DNA of 16,154 nucleotides from Syntrophobacterales bacterium (lineage in GTDB: Bacteria; Desulfobacterota; Syntrophobacteria; BM002): the NCBI GenBank assembly GCA_030613915.1, contig JAUWKY010000006.1, positions 1-16,154 of the forward strand, written 5' to 3'. Position numbers and translations under genes: made by a program. How positions within the stretch are numbered: the stretch's first letter is position 1; every line of letters starts with the position of its first letter. Under the pieces are notes generated by a model, which was not told the DNA's origin, did not search any database, and worked only from the letters and a program-made list of their open reading frames with translations. Positions 1 to 6,871 of this stretch are shown here, one piece after another.

Positions 1-1
1 T

Positions 2-1375
2 TCCCTTCTGGCAACTCTGGCCATTTTTGCCATCGTGGCCACCATCAGTACAAGCATCCTCAAACGCCAAAGAATTCAGTTTACCGACCAGTTGATTAAA
101 TTCGGCGTCACCATGTCGCGCTATGCCGCCAGGAACAGTCCTGAGGACCTTCTGGAAGAAGCAGAATTGTCACTCTATCAGCTAGTCTCCGACATTGCCA
201 AAAATGAAGAAGTGGTGTTTGCCTTAGTCGTTAACAGTAATGGGATTATTCAGACGCATAGCGATATCAATAAGGTGGGTACCAGGCATGTGGGTCCTCC
301 GGACAGCCAACTACTATTTGAAAAAGACGGACTACAGCTGCGGAGTTTTCGAGCAACAGGCGAAAACCTTCTGCTCTTTTCTACCCCTGTGCTCTACCAG
401 GGACTCAAGATAGGTGAGGTTCACCTCTGCTTGACCAAAAAATACATTGAAGCAAGCATTGTCAAAGCCAAAGTATTCATTTTGCTGCTGACCCTTGCCA
501 TAACCGTAATTGGTATTGCCATGAGTATGGTGTTAAGCTTCTATTTTTCACGTCCAATTCAGCGGCTGGGAGTGGCGGTTGAAGAGGTTGGCAAGGGCAA
601 CTTTGCCTACCGGGTAAACCTCGGGCGCAACGATGAACTGGGTGATTTGGGAAAGGCAATTAACCGGATGGCGGAGGACTTGCGTTTGAAGGATAGGATC
701 CAGACCTCGTTTGGTCGCTATGTTACTCCGGAAATCGTAGAACGCATCCTGGCAAGTCCAGATGACGAGTGGATGAAGGGGACTCGTCTCGAGGCCACTA
801 TTGTATTTGTGGACATACGAGGGTTTACGGCAATGGCGGAAAACAGCGATCCGGACGCTGTGGTGGATTTGCTCAATTCCTATTTCACCCTGGTGACGGA
901 TGTTATTATTCAGCATGGCGGTTATCTTGACAAATTCGTGGGGGATACTGTTATGGGGGTCTTTGGTGCCTTGATTCCGGATCCCTCACATGTAGAGTCG
1001 GCTGTGCAGGCAGCGGTGGAAGTACGCCTCCATTTGCCCAAATTGAACCAGAAGCTAGTAACGATGGCTGAGTCTATTCAGGTGGGTATCGGCATCAATA
1101 CAGGAGAAGTGGTTGCCGGCAATCTAGGTTCCAGCAAGCGTATGGAATATACGGTAATCGGAGACAACGTCAACGTGGCCTCGCGCCTTACCGATCTGGC
1201 AGGTCCTGGTGAAATCCTTATCAGCGAGCAGGCCTTTATGAAGGTGGCTGGACATCCGAGCCTCACTTTCCAATCGAGGGGAGAGATTGAGGTCAGAGGC
1301 AGGAAGGAGCCGGTGAGAATATATGAGGTTGTGGACCAAAAGGAAGAGAGGGAGCAGACGGCAGAGGAGCACTGA
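2..1375 (+). CDS. membrane class III adenylate/guanylate cyclase with HAMP domain (5' partial)
   Basis: This is a signal-transducing cyclase that should make cAMP (or cGMP) in the cytoplasm in response to an extracytoplasmic stimulus. The frame is open to the window edge and begins with a hydrophobic stretch (LLATLAIFAIVA), the end of the first membrane helix, so the true start lies upstream; the GTG at 35 is internal. Numbering residues from that GTG: a periplasmic sensor region at about 10-145, a second membrane helix at about 147-169, HAMP at about 170-222, and the cyclase domain at about 250-440. The catalytic set looks complete: metal-binding D260 (FVDIRGFT) and D304 (FVGD), purine-selecting K300 and D377, and transition-state N380 and R384. 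The K/D pair favours ATP over GTP. The 3' end overlaps the next gene by 53 bp. The fold is certain; the ligand and the exact product are not. Confidence 0.93.
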   Translation, partial: SLLATLAIFAIVATISTSILKRQRIQFTDQLIKFGVTMSRYAARNSPEDLLEEAELSLYQLVSDIAKNEEVVFALVVNSNGIIQTHSDINKVGTRHVGPPDSQLLFEKDGLQLRSFRATGENLLLFSTPVLYQGLKIGEVHLCLTKKYIEASIVKAKVFILLLTLAITVIGIAMSMVLSFYFSRPIQRLGVAVEEVGKGNFAYRVNLGRNDELGDLGKAINRMAEDLRLKDRIQTSFGRYVTPEIVERILASPDDEWMKGTRLEATIVFVDIRGFTAMAENSDPDAVVDLLNSYFTLVTDVIIQHGGYLDKFVGDTVMGVFGALIPDPSHVESAVQAAVEVRLHLPKLNQKLVTMAESIQVGIGINTGEVVAGNLGSSKRMEYTVIGDNVNVASRLTDLAGPGEILISEQAFMKVAGHPSLTFQSRGEIEVRGRKEPVRIYEVVDQKEEREQTAEEH

Positions 1376-2417
1376 CTTTGCTGGAACAGTTGTCAAATGT
1401 GTCTTTCTGGTAGCTATCTTCTTCTTCTGCTGGCTCGCGGCTGCTGAGACAGGTGCATTCCGGCTCAGGTCAGCCCCAGAAAAAGAACCTCTGGTGCCAC
1501 AGGAGGCTGGGGCACTTTTCCAATCAAAGAAAGTTGCAGTTTATGTGGTCAAGAAAGGTGATCGACTTACCGACCTCGCCCGCCGCTTTTATGGAGACCC
1601 AGAGAAGACCTGGATGATCGAGGAGGCCAATAGACTGGTGACCCTTGAGCCAGGCCAAGTGCTGGTGATCCCGTTGCTAAAAAGCAATCCCGGCGGCCTC
1701 TCTGCTGATGGTTATCAGGTGGTTTCCATCATTACCTATCACCATTTTAGCGAAGAGTGCACCAACGCCCTCTGTATGCCCGTAGAAGAGTTTGCCCGGC
1801 AGATGGCCATGTTAGCAGAAGAAGGGTACCGCACTGTCACCATGAAAGAAGTGTTGAGGTTTGTAAACTACCAGCAGCCGCTGCCCCGAAAAACTGTGGC
1901 CATTACCATTGATGATGGTTACCGATCCGTGTACGAACTGGCATATCCCATATTAAAGCGGTACAATTTCAGCGCGACCCTCTTCATATACACTGATTTT
2001 ATTGACAATAGTCCGAACGCGCTGAGTTGGGAGCAGCTCCGGGAACTGACTAAAGCTGGTTTTGAGGTGGAAGCTCATACCATCACCCATGCGGATCTAA
2101 CTCTCAAACGAAAAGGGGAGAGTCAAGCCGAGTATCTCAAGCGCATCAGACGCGAATTACGGATTCCTCGTGAACTCATTCGTAAGCACTTACGGCAGGA
2201 AGCAGTCTGGCTGGCCTATCCATATGGTCGCTGGAATAAGCTGGTGATCTCCATGGCAATAGAAGAGGGTTATCGAGGTGGAGTGACAGTGACCCGCGGG
2301 GCCACCCCATTTTTTGTCGATCCTTTCAGGGTGGGACGGAATCAGGTGATGAATCCCGTGAAAGGGCATGCATTTGAGCATCTGGTGAAATATTTTCGCG
2401 GAGAAGTGCTGCAATGA
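1323..2417 (+). CDS. membrane-anchored LysM polysaccharide deacetylase (CE4/NodB family)
   Basis: This is a probable peptidoglycan or glycan N-deacetylase acting outside the inner membrane. A basic N-terminus is followed by one hydrophobic helix (residues about 22-41; signal anchor or signal peptide), a LysM glycan-binding domain (about 73-117) and a CE4 domain (about 130-350). The CE4 motifs are visible: the Asp pair in TIDDGY (D197, D198), the metal-binding His pair in AHTITH (H252, H256), and the later AYPYG (298-302). The start lies 53 bp inside the cyclase gene. It is kept because GGTGAG lies 5 nt upstream and no good later start precedes the membrane helix. The gene ends in an ATGA overlap with the lipoprotein gene, so the two are probably translationally coupled. 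The substrate is inferred from the family only. Confidence 0.9.
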   Translation: MRLWTKRKRGSRRQRSTDFAGTVVKCVFLVAIFFFCWLAAAETGAFRLRSAPEKEPLVPQEAGALFQSKKVAVYVVKKGDRLTDLARRFYGDPEKTWMIEEANRLVTLEPGQVLVIPLLKSNPGGLSADGYQVVSIITYHHFSEECTNALCMPVEEFARQMAMLAEEGYRTVTMKEVLRFVNYQQPLPRKTVAITIDDGYRSVYELAYPILKRYNFSATLFIYTDFIDNSPNALSWEQLRELTKAGFEVEAHTITHADLTLKRKGESQAEYLKRIRRELRIPRELIRKHLRQEAVWLAYPYGRWNKLVISMAIEEGYRGGVTVTRGATPFFVDPFRVGRNQVMNPVKGHAFEHLVKYFRGEVLQ

Positions 2418-3568
2418 AATACCGGCTGGGGCTGCTACTATTTTGTTTTACTATTTCAGGCCTAACCCTGGGCGGTTGCGCTGCTTTGAAAAAGGGGCGC
2501 AAGGTTGAGGAGTCGCCGGACGCTCGTCTCGAGAAAATCTTGCTGGAGCGAGCCCTGGAATATGAACGGAAGAATCAGCCCCACAAGGCCCTGCAGTCCT
2601 ATGAAGCGGCTTTGGCAGTAATTGTGGCCAAGAAGGAGGGGTTGGAAGATTCTCTCCGTAAGAATGCGGATAAACACTACCGCAGAGGACTCGAACTTCA
2701 GGACCAGGGGAAATATGGTAAGGCACGGCATGAGTTCCTCACGGCCTTGCGATTGTGGCCTGATTTTCCTGCAGTGGTGGAATTGCTCAAGCCTCTCCAG
2801 CCAAAGCCCCACACCCGCTATGTGGTACATCGAGTGGAGGAAGGAGACTTTCTCACTACGATAGCTCAAAAATATTACAATGATCAGAGTAAGTTTGGAA
2901 TTATTGCTCGCTTCAATGACCTGGAAGACGCTACCAAGCTTTATGCTGGGATGAAATTAAAAATTCCAGAGATCGAAGGGGTGAGCTTCAGTCCAGCCGC
3001 AAGGGCACAAACCGCCATCTCGACCTCTGACAACAAAGCGGGTGAAAAGATTGCCGCTGGGGTCATTGCCCAAGCAGCAGAGGATTCGGCCATTACCCGA
3101 GAGCAAGAGATGGATTATGACCAGGTTGCCATCTATCAAGAGCAGGGGGTAAGTCTGCTGGAGGAGGGGCAGTACCTCGCTGCCCTGCACGAGTTCCAAA
3201 AGGTCCTCAACACCGATCCCAGCAGAAAGCAGGTCCGGGAGTATATGGCCTGGGCTCACTATAGACAGGGAGAGGTTCTCTTCAACCATGCTGAGTACTT
3301 AGGGGCGCGCAGCCAATTTCAAAAAGCGCTTAGCTTAGATGAAGATTGGACGGCTTGCAAAGAGTATGTGCAACGGTCCGAGGATGCTTACAAAGAGGTA
3401 CACTATCTCAAGGGGATCCAGAATTTCGAAGAGGAGAAGCTCAGAGAGGCTATTGAGCATTGGCAGGTGGTGAACAATATGGATCCCGACTACAAACAGG
3501 TTCAGAACTACCTGCTCAGGGCCCAGAAGCTGTTGGAGAAGGTGAAGGAGTTAAAAGAAGTCCCCTAA
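2414..3568 (+). CDS. TPR-repeat lipoprotein with a central LysM domain
   Basis: This is a probable outer-membrane or periplasmic lipoprotein that binds peptidoglycan and scaffolds other proteins. The signal peptide ends in a lipobox (LGGC) with lipidated Cys22. TPR-like helical repeats occupy about 38-125, a LysM domain about 135-187 (starting YVVHRVEEGD), then a low-complexity linker, then more TPR-like repeats from about 228 to 378. The arrangement TPR-LysM-TPR is the main oddity. The gene starts in a 4-bp ATGA overlap with the LysM deacetylase, so the two LysM proteins are probably made together and may act at the same cell-wall site (inference). It ends 34 bp from the convergent folE2, and no clear terminator hairpin lies between them. 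No enzymatic motif is seen and the exact role is unknown. Confidence 0.85.
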   Translation: MKYRLGLLLFCFTISGLTLGGCAALKKGRKVEESPDARLEKILLERALEYERKNQPHKALQSYEAALAVIVAKKEGLEDSLRKNADKHYRRGLELQDQGKYGKARHEFLTALRLWPDFPAVVELLKPLQPKPHTRYVVHRVEEGDFLTTIAQKYYNDQSKFGIIARFNDLEDATKLYAGMKLKIPEIEGVSFSPAARAQTAISTSDNKAGEKIAAGVIAQAAEDSAITREQEMDYDQVAIYQEQGVSLLEEGQYLAALHEFQKVLNTDPSRKQVREYMAWAHYRQGEVLFNHAEYLGARSQFQKALSLDEDWTACKEYVQRSEDAYKEVHYLKGIQNFEEEKLREAIEHWQVVNNMDPDYKQVQNYLLRAQKLLEKVKELKEVP

Positions 3569-3602
3569 GTGAAGCAGGTCACATCCAACCACGTTTTATC
3601 CC

Positions 3603-4475
3603 CTAGTTCTCCTCCTGGTCGTCGGCAAGTAGAGATCCCTCCTTATATCGTTCGATAAATGCGTAGGCACTGTGATTGTGGATGGATTCGAAATTCTCCG
3701 AGTCCACCGAATACCAGGTTATATTGGAGTCTTCTTCCAATCTGGAGGCAATGTCTCGGACCACGTCTTCCACGAACTTGGGGTTTTGGTGTGCCTTCTC
3801 AGTTACATACTTCTCGTCCGGCCGCTTCAGAACGGAGTAAACCTCGCATGATGCCTCAGACTCTACAATTTGAATGAGTTCTTCGAGCCAGACGAATCGT
3901 TTGAAACGTACTGCCAGCCGCACGATACCACGTTGATTGTGGGCACCGAAGTCACTGATCTCCTTGGAGCAGGGGCAGACTGTGGTAATGGGAACGCTGA
4001 TCTCGGCCAGCAAATCGTGTTCGGCGTCAATACTCAAGGATCCCATCAAACGACAGCCATACTCCATGAGACCTGAGGCGGCAGAAACTGGCGATTTTTT
4101 TTCAATGAAATAGGGAAAGGTGATTTCCAGGTGGGCTGACTCCGCCTGCAGACGGTTCTTCATGGTTTCGAGGATGGTGGCGAAGTTGCGGATGTGAATC
4201 TCCCCATGATGCTCATTGAGGATCTCAATGAAGCGACTCATGTGGGTGCCTTTGAATTCCTTGGGGAGATTGACATACATGTTGATATTGGCCACCGTTT
4301 GCTGACCACCGTGCGTTTGATCCAAAACGGTGATGGGATAGCGGATATTCTTGACACCCACCTTGTCGATGCTGATGTTGCGGTGATCCCTGGTGTTTTG
4401 GATGTCTCTGAGTCTTTGCTCTGCCGACTTAGATGGTAGCCAGAGTTGCTGCGGGATATCTGTGCTTTTAAGCAT
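3603..4475 (-). CDS. folE2: GTP cyclohydrolase FolE2 (type IB)
   Basis: FolE2 converts GTP to 7,8-dihydroneopterin triphosphate, the first step of tetrahydrofolate synthesis, and is the metal-flexible alternative to zinc-dependent FolE. The 290-aa length is typical. Recognisable family segments are GTHMSRF (76-82), the catalytic Cys in TTVCPCS (C167), SDFGAHNQRG (174-183) with its conserved His, and HNHSAYA near the C-terminus (267-272 region). The ATG lies 12 bp downstream of the stop of the CooC-like ATPase gene, so the two form an operon transcribed right to left; the ribosome site (GAGAG) is weak, which fits coupling. Identification rests on family motifs and is firm. Confidence 0.95.
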   Translation of the reverse strand: MLKSTDIPQQLWLPSKSAEQRLRDIQNTRDHRNISIDKVGVKNIRYPITVLDQTHGGQQTVANINMYVNLPKEFKGTHMSRFIEILNEHHGEIHIRNFATILETMKNRLQAESAHLEITFPYFIEKKSPVSAASGLMEYGCRLMGSLSIDAEHDLLAEISVPITTVCPCSKEISDFGAHNQRGIVRLAVRFKRFVWLEELIQIVESEASCEVYSVLKRPDEKYVTEKAHQNPKFVEDVVRDIASRLEEDSNITWYSVDSENFESIHNHSAYAFIERYKEGSLLADDQEEN

Positions 4476-4487
4476 GGTTCTCTCACA

Positions 4488-5249
4488 TTATGGGCTGATG
4501 GTGTTTGCTATTTCCTCCAAAGCCGTACGGGTTTGGTCGCTAACATCGGCGGCGAACTCTCCCTTTAGGTCCGCTTCAATGATCTTGTCGTCATAAGGAA
4601 TGAAGCCAATAAACTGGAACCCCTCCAGAGCTTGCTGTAGGAACTCACGGTCTCTAGAGCCGCGCACTTTGTTGCCCACAAAGTAGAGATTTTTCAGGCC
4701 AATATCACCGGCAAGGGTTCTGATTCGCTGCGCCACATCTATGGACCGCCTGCCTGGTTCCACCACGATTATAAGTCGGTCAACAGCTTGGGCGGTACCA
4801 CGGCCCAGATGCTCCAAGCCGGCAGCCATGTCCATTACAACAACCTCGCCCCTGCCAAGCATAAGGTGCGCTACGAGAGACTTTAAGAGGGCATTCTCAG
4901 GGCAGAGACAGCCGGTTCCTCCTTGCTGAACTCCACCCATGACCATTAAACGAATGTTACCGTCAGAGATGGCGATTTTGTCCGGCAGGTCATCAACTTT
5001 GGGATTCAGCTTAAAATAGCCGCCCATGCTTCCAGGTTGAGTCCCGGTGCGCTCGGCAACCAGACTCTTCATTTCAGTAATAGGCGGTAGGGATTCGGCA
5101 CCAGGAATGGCCAGGGCCGTTCCCAGATTGGTGGCGGGGTCAGCATCGATGGCAAGCACGGTTCGACCTTGGTCCCCGAACCACTTGCAGAGAAAGGCCG
5201 ACAGAGTCGTTTTGCCAACACCACCTTTGCCGCTAATGGCAATTTTCAT
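4488..5249 (-). CDS. cooC: CooC-like MinD/ParA-family ATPase, CO dehydrogenase nickel-insertion accessory protein
   Basis: This is a cytoplasmic SIMIBI-class ATPase expected to dimerise and help insert nickel into the C-cluster of CO dehydrogenase. It begins with a deviant Walker A motif (SGKGGVGKTT, residues 6-15), then a switch I region (DADPATNLG, 36-44), a CLC pair (C114, C116) that matches the metal-binding CxC of CooC, and a switch II region (DMAAGLEHLG, 140-149). The open frame extends 47 codons further upstream, but the start at 5249 is chosen because the P-loop follows directly, AAGGAAA lies upstream, and the extension covers the promoter. It is followed 12 bp later by folE2. No CODH gene lies in the window, so the client is inferred; related ATPases serve other nickel or iron proteins. 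Confidence 0.88.
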   Translation of the reverse strand: MKIAISGKGGVGKTTLSAFLCKWFGDQGRTVLAIDADPATNLGTALAIPGAESLPPITEMKSLVAERTGTQPGSMGGYFKLNPKVDDLPDKIAISDGNIRLMVMGGVQQGGTGCLCPENALLKSLVAHLMLGRGEVVVMDMAAGLEHLGRGTAQAVDRLIIVVEPGRRSIDVAQRIRTLAGDIGLKNLYFVGNKVRGSRDREFLQQALEGFQFIGFIPYDDKIIEADLKGEFAADVSDQTRTALEEIANTISP

Positions 5250-5255
5250 ATAATT

Positions 5256-5262
5256 TCCTTTC
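5256..5262 (-). promoter_or_regulatory. ribosome binding site fixing the cooC start
   Basis: The minus strand reads GAAAGGA, ending 6 nt before the ATG at 5249. The longer frame starting at 5390 has no comparable site and would place promoter DNA inside the protein. Confidence 0.7.
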
Positions 5263-5303
5263 GAGACCCTAAATAAAAAATCCTCTTGTTCGCAGGGTGC
5301 TGG

Positions 5304-5325
5304 TGTGAATACGAACAGATTCACA
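5304..5325. promoter_or_regulatory. 22-bp dyad at the cooC-folE2 transcription start
   Basis: Two perfect 7-bp inverted arms, TGTGAAT (5304-5310) and ATTCACA (5319-5325), are separated by 8 bp. The dyad directly abuts the predicted -10 box and covers the expected start point, the position of a repressor operator. The half-sites resemble TGTGA/TCACA, but their 12-bp separation does not fit CRP (6 bp). The regulator is unknown. Confidence 0.5.
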
Positions 5326-5353
5326 AATATACCATAAGGCAAGGGGAAGGCAA
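5326..5353 (-). promoter_or_regulatory. sigma70-type promoter of cooC-folE2
   Basis: On the minus strand the -35 is TTGCCT (5348-5353), the spacer is 16 bp, and the -10 is TATATT (5326-5331, five of six consensus bases). The start point would fall near 5319, giving a leader of about 70 nt to the cooC ATG. Confidence 0.55.
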
Positions 5354-5447
5354 TTGAAAAACGTGAGACATGGGACATCAACAGAGACACAGCAGACCGA
5401 TGAGATTATTCGACATCGAAAACCTGGTCCTTAGCGCCAGTCCAAGA

Positions 5448-5465
5448 TCCCGCCTTGCGGGGGTC
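5448..5465. repeat. short GC hairpin element, copy 1
   Basis: CCCGC and GCGGG flank a 3-nt loop. The 18-nt unit recurs with two mismatches at 10905-10922 between the fumarase genes. No T-run follows, so it is not called a terminator. The surrounding 5391-5513 shows no gene. Confidence 0.5.
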
Positions 5466-5513
5466 AGCGTTCAATGGCTTTGCCGGTAAAGATTGCGAGC
5501 TGTAAAGAATGAG

Positions 5514-5574
5514 GTTTCAGGTTTCAGTTTTTTTGTTTTTCTTCCCTGACACCTGACACCCGACACCTGAAACC
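5514..5574. repeat. heptad repeat array with inverted halves
   Basis: Two copies of GTTTCAG (5514-5527) are followed by a T-rich stretch, then four 7-nt units: CTGACAC twice, CCGACAC and CTGAAAC (5546-5573). The first half is the reverse complement of the last: GGTTTCAGGT (5513-5522) pairs perfectly with ACCTGAAACC (5565-5574). The array lies in a gene-free stretch between cooC and the small kinase-like gene. Such period-7 arrays resemble the short tandem heptanucleotide repeats described in cyanobacteria, but the sequence is different. Confidence 0.7.
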
Positions 5575-5672
5575 ATGAGATTTGGTGCTTGAAGTTTGGG
5601 ATTTTATAGACTTCATCACTTCAGCAGACTGCCGCAAGAGGGGAAAGACCATTGAAGCCCCCTCATGGAGCA

Positions 5673-5695
5673 GCCCAAAGCAGGGTCCTTTGGGC
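5673..5695. other. perfect 8-bp stem-loop downstream of the small kinase-like gene
   Basis: GCCCAAAG (5673-5680) pairs with CTTTGGGC (5688-5695) across a 7-nt loop. It lies 5 nt past the stop codon of the minus-strand gene, where a terminator would be, but no T-run follows. It may stabilise the mRNA 3' end or be a dispersed repeat: TTTGGGC/GCCCCAAA arms reappear at 10958-10997. Confidence 0.5.
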
Positions 5696-5699
5696 CAGA

Positions 5700-5981
5700 C
5701 TAGGGTGTGGGATTAAGAGAAGGGGCTATGGCTTCAAGCCGGTCTTCCGAGGGTGTCTGCGAGGCGACAGTTTTCTTAGACTCAATCATTCGTTCCACCA
5801 ACCCTTGTATCCGGAAGGAACTCATTTCAATAGCTTTGAGTTTAGCTCTGTCCTCTGGTGCCACTGTATTTTTGAGCAAGAGCAACTGGGCGTTTCCCAG
5901 TATCACCGCCAGGGCGTTGTTGATCTCCACGACTTGCATGATCTCAATAGACTCTTCGAGCGACAGTCGATTCTGCTTCAT
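5700..5981 (-). CDS. small protein: degenerate histidine-kinase dimerisation (HisKA-like) domain without His or ATPase domain
   Basis: The 93-aa product carries one recognisable block, VVEINNALAVILGNAQLLLL (residues 17-36). It matches the H-box region of many bacterial sensor kinases, which normally reads HEINNPLAVILG. Here the phosphorylated His is Val18 and the following Pro is Ala23. A second helix (about 43-67) completes a likely two-helix dimerisation hairpin; the tail is polar. No N, G1 or G2 boxes follow and no ATPase domain is encoded nearby. The start at 5981 is chosen because the frame upstream (to 6239) is AT-rich, has no domain, and contains a good promoter at 6056-6085; the ribosome site is weak. 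It could be a decoy or dimerisation partner, a phosphatase-type element, or a decaying kinase remnant. Homology is fairly clear, function unknown. Confidence 0.6.
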   Translation of the reverse strand: MKQNRLSLEESIEIMQVVEINNALAVILGNAQLLLLKNTVAPEDRAKLKAIEMSSFRIQGLVERMIESKKTVASQTPSEDRLEAIAPSLNPTP

Positions 5982-6055
5982 ATTCTCTTGCTTCGGCTGG
6001 GGTGAAAGAGGGGTTGTTGCGTGTTTGGCGAGAATACTGCGCCTGGATACTAGCC

Positions 6056-6085
6056 AAGATAGATCACCTCTGTATATGCTGTCAA
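6056..6085 (-). promoter_or_regulatory. candidate promoter of the small kinase-like gene
   Basis: On the minus strand: TTGACA (6080-6085, perfect -35), an 18-bp spacer, and TATCTT (6056-6061, four of six). It points at the ATG at 5981 with a leader of about 70 nt. Confidence 0.45.
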
Positions 6086-6690
6086 ACGCGGTTAGCAGGA
6101 AAAACAAAATTCTGGACATGACGTTATCAACAAACGGTAACATCCTGTAAATCCTAGATATTTTTGGGACGCAAATATAAAATGTTAGAATCCCAAAGTT
6201 TTTTTTCATCGTATAAAAAAAGACAGATATCGTAAACATAGACTGTTTATCAACAAAATCTCCGTCGATAGGATACTAAGAGAATCTGCGATTTTCTCTC
6301 GATTCCTAAGAAAATTGCATAGCATATCTTTTTTCCCGGGTGGTTGGCGTATGTTAGTCTTTAAAGCAATTCCTCTCAGGCGGTTTTCAGCGCCCGAATT
6401 CTTTGGCGGCTCAGGAGAGCAATGGCTGCGAATTGCCTGATAGTAACTCTGTGCGGGCTTTGTTTGCAGCTAGGTATTTTTTATCTGCCCCAACACTTTG
6501 GGATGGTTTTGAGCAGATATTAACTAATCTTACCAACAAAATTTTTCCTGTTCTTTTCGCCGGGGAGGGGGCAGGAGTTTTCAGAGAGAAAGTTCACCGT
6601 ACAAAAGAGAAGTTTTTCTGTCCTGCCAAGGGACCATTAGGCAGGGACATATTCTTCTGACAGTGCACCTGAAAAGCAGCCAACTTCACC
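6086..6690. other. gene-free AT-rich stretch upstream of sdhC
   Basis: No convincing gene is seen. A TTG-initiated 85-codon frame (6403-6660) has no recognisable motif and no clear ribosome site. Visible structure: a dyad with TTTGGGA and TCCCAAA arms followed by a run of eight T (about 6164-6208), a near-perfect 10-bp dyad (6288-6297 with 6309-6318), a nested possible fold at 6366-6436, and a hairpin at 6620-6648 (GTCCTGCC with GGCAGGGAC, one bulge). These may be regulatory or RNA structures; none matches an RNA family known to me. Confidence 0.4.
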
Positions 6691-6719
6691 TTGACAATGG
6701 AGTAGAGGGAAGTTAAGAT
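6691..6719 (+). promoter_or_regulatory. sigma70-type promoter of sdhCAB
   Basis: A perfect -35 TTGACA (6691-6696), a 17-bp spacer and a -10 TAAGAT (6714-6719, four of six). Transcription would begin near 6726, leaving a leader of about 145 nt before sdhC. No strong hairpin was noticed in that leader. Confidence 0.55.
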
Positions 6720-6871
6720 TTCGACTTCTGATGTTAAGAAATTCACTATCCTTGAGTTTTGAAGTCAGCCTAATCCTGGAACACCTTGGCAGTCCTTCAG
6801 GAATTCGGAGTCTGACTCTTTATCCCTTCCACAAACAAAAAGATCACATACGATAAAGTCAGGGGGTAGAC

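Noticed and set aside
5304..5325. CRP or CooA binding site at cooC
   Set aside because: The TGTGA and TCACA halves are 12 bp apart instead of 6, and the CooA TGTC/GACA pattern is absent. Kept only as an unassigned dyad.
5250..5390. 47-residue N-terminal extension of the CooC-like protein
   Set aside because: The P-loop normally begins at the N-terminus, a ribosome site precedes the inner ATG, and the extension covers the promoter and dyad.
5514..5574. CRISPR array or mini-CRISPR
   Set aside because: Units are 7 nt, contiguous and degenerate, with no spacers and no cas genes nearby.
6164..6208. Terminator with TTTGGGA/TCCCAAA arms followed by eight T on the plus strand
   Set aside because: The stem is only 7 bp with a loop of about 25 nt, and no plus-strand gene lies upstream to terminate.
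5982..6239. N-terminal extension of the small kinase-like gene to a Met at 6239
   Set aside because: The extension is AT-rich, shows no domain, and contains a good promoter for the shorter gene.
6403..6660. 85-codon TTG-started frame upstream of sdhC
   Set aside because: No ribosome site, no motif, and its end overlaps a hairpin; treated as non-coding, though a small peptide cannot be excluded.
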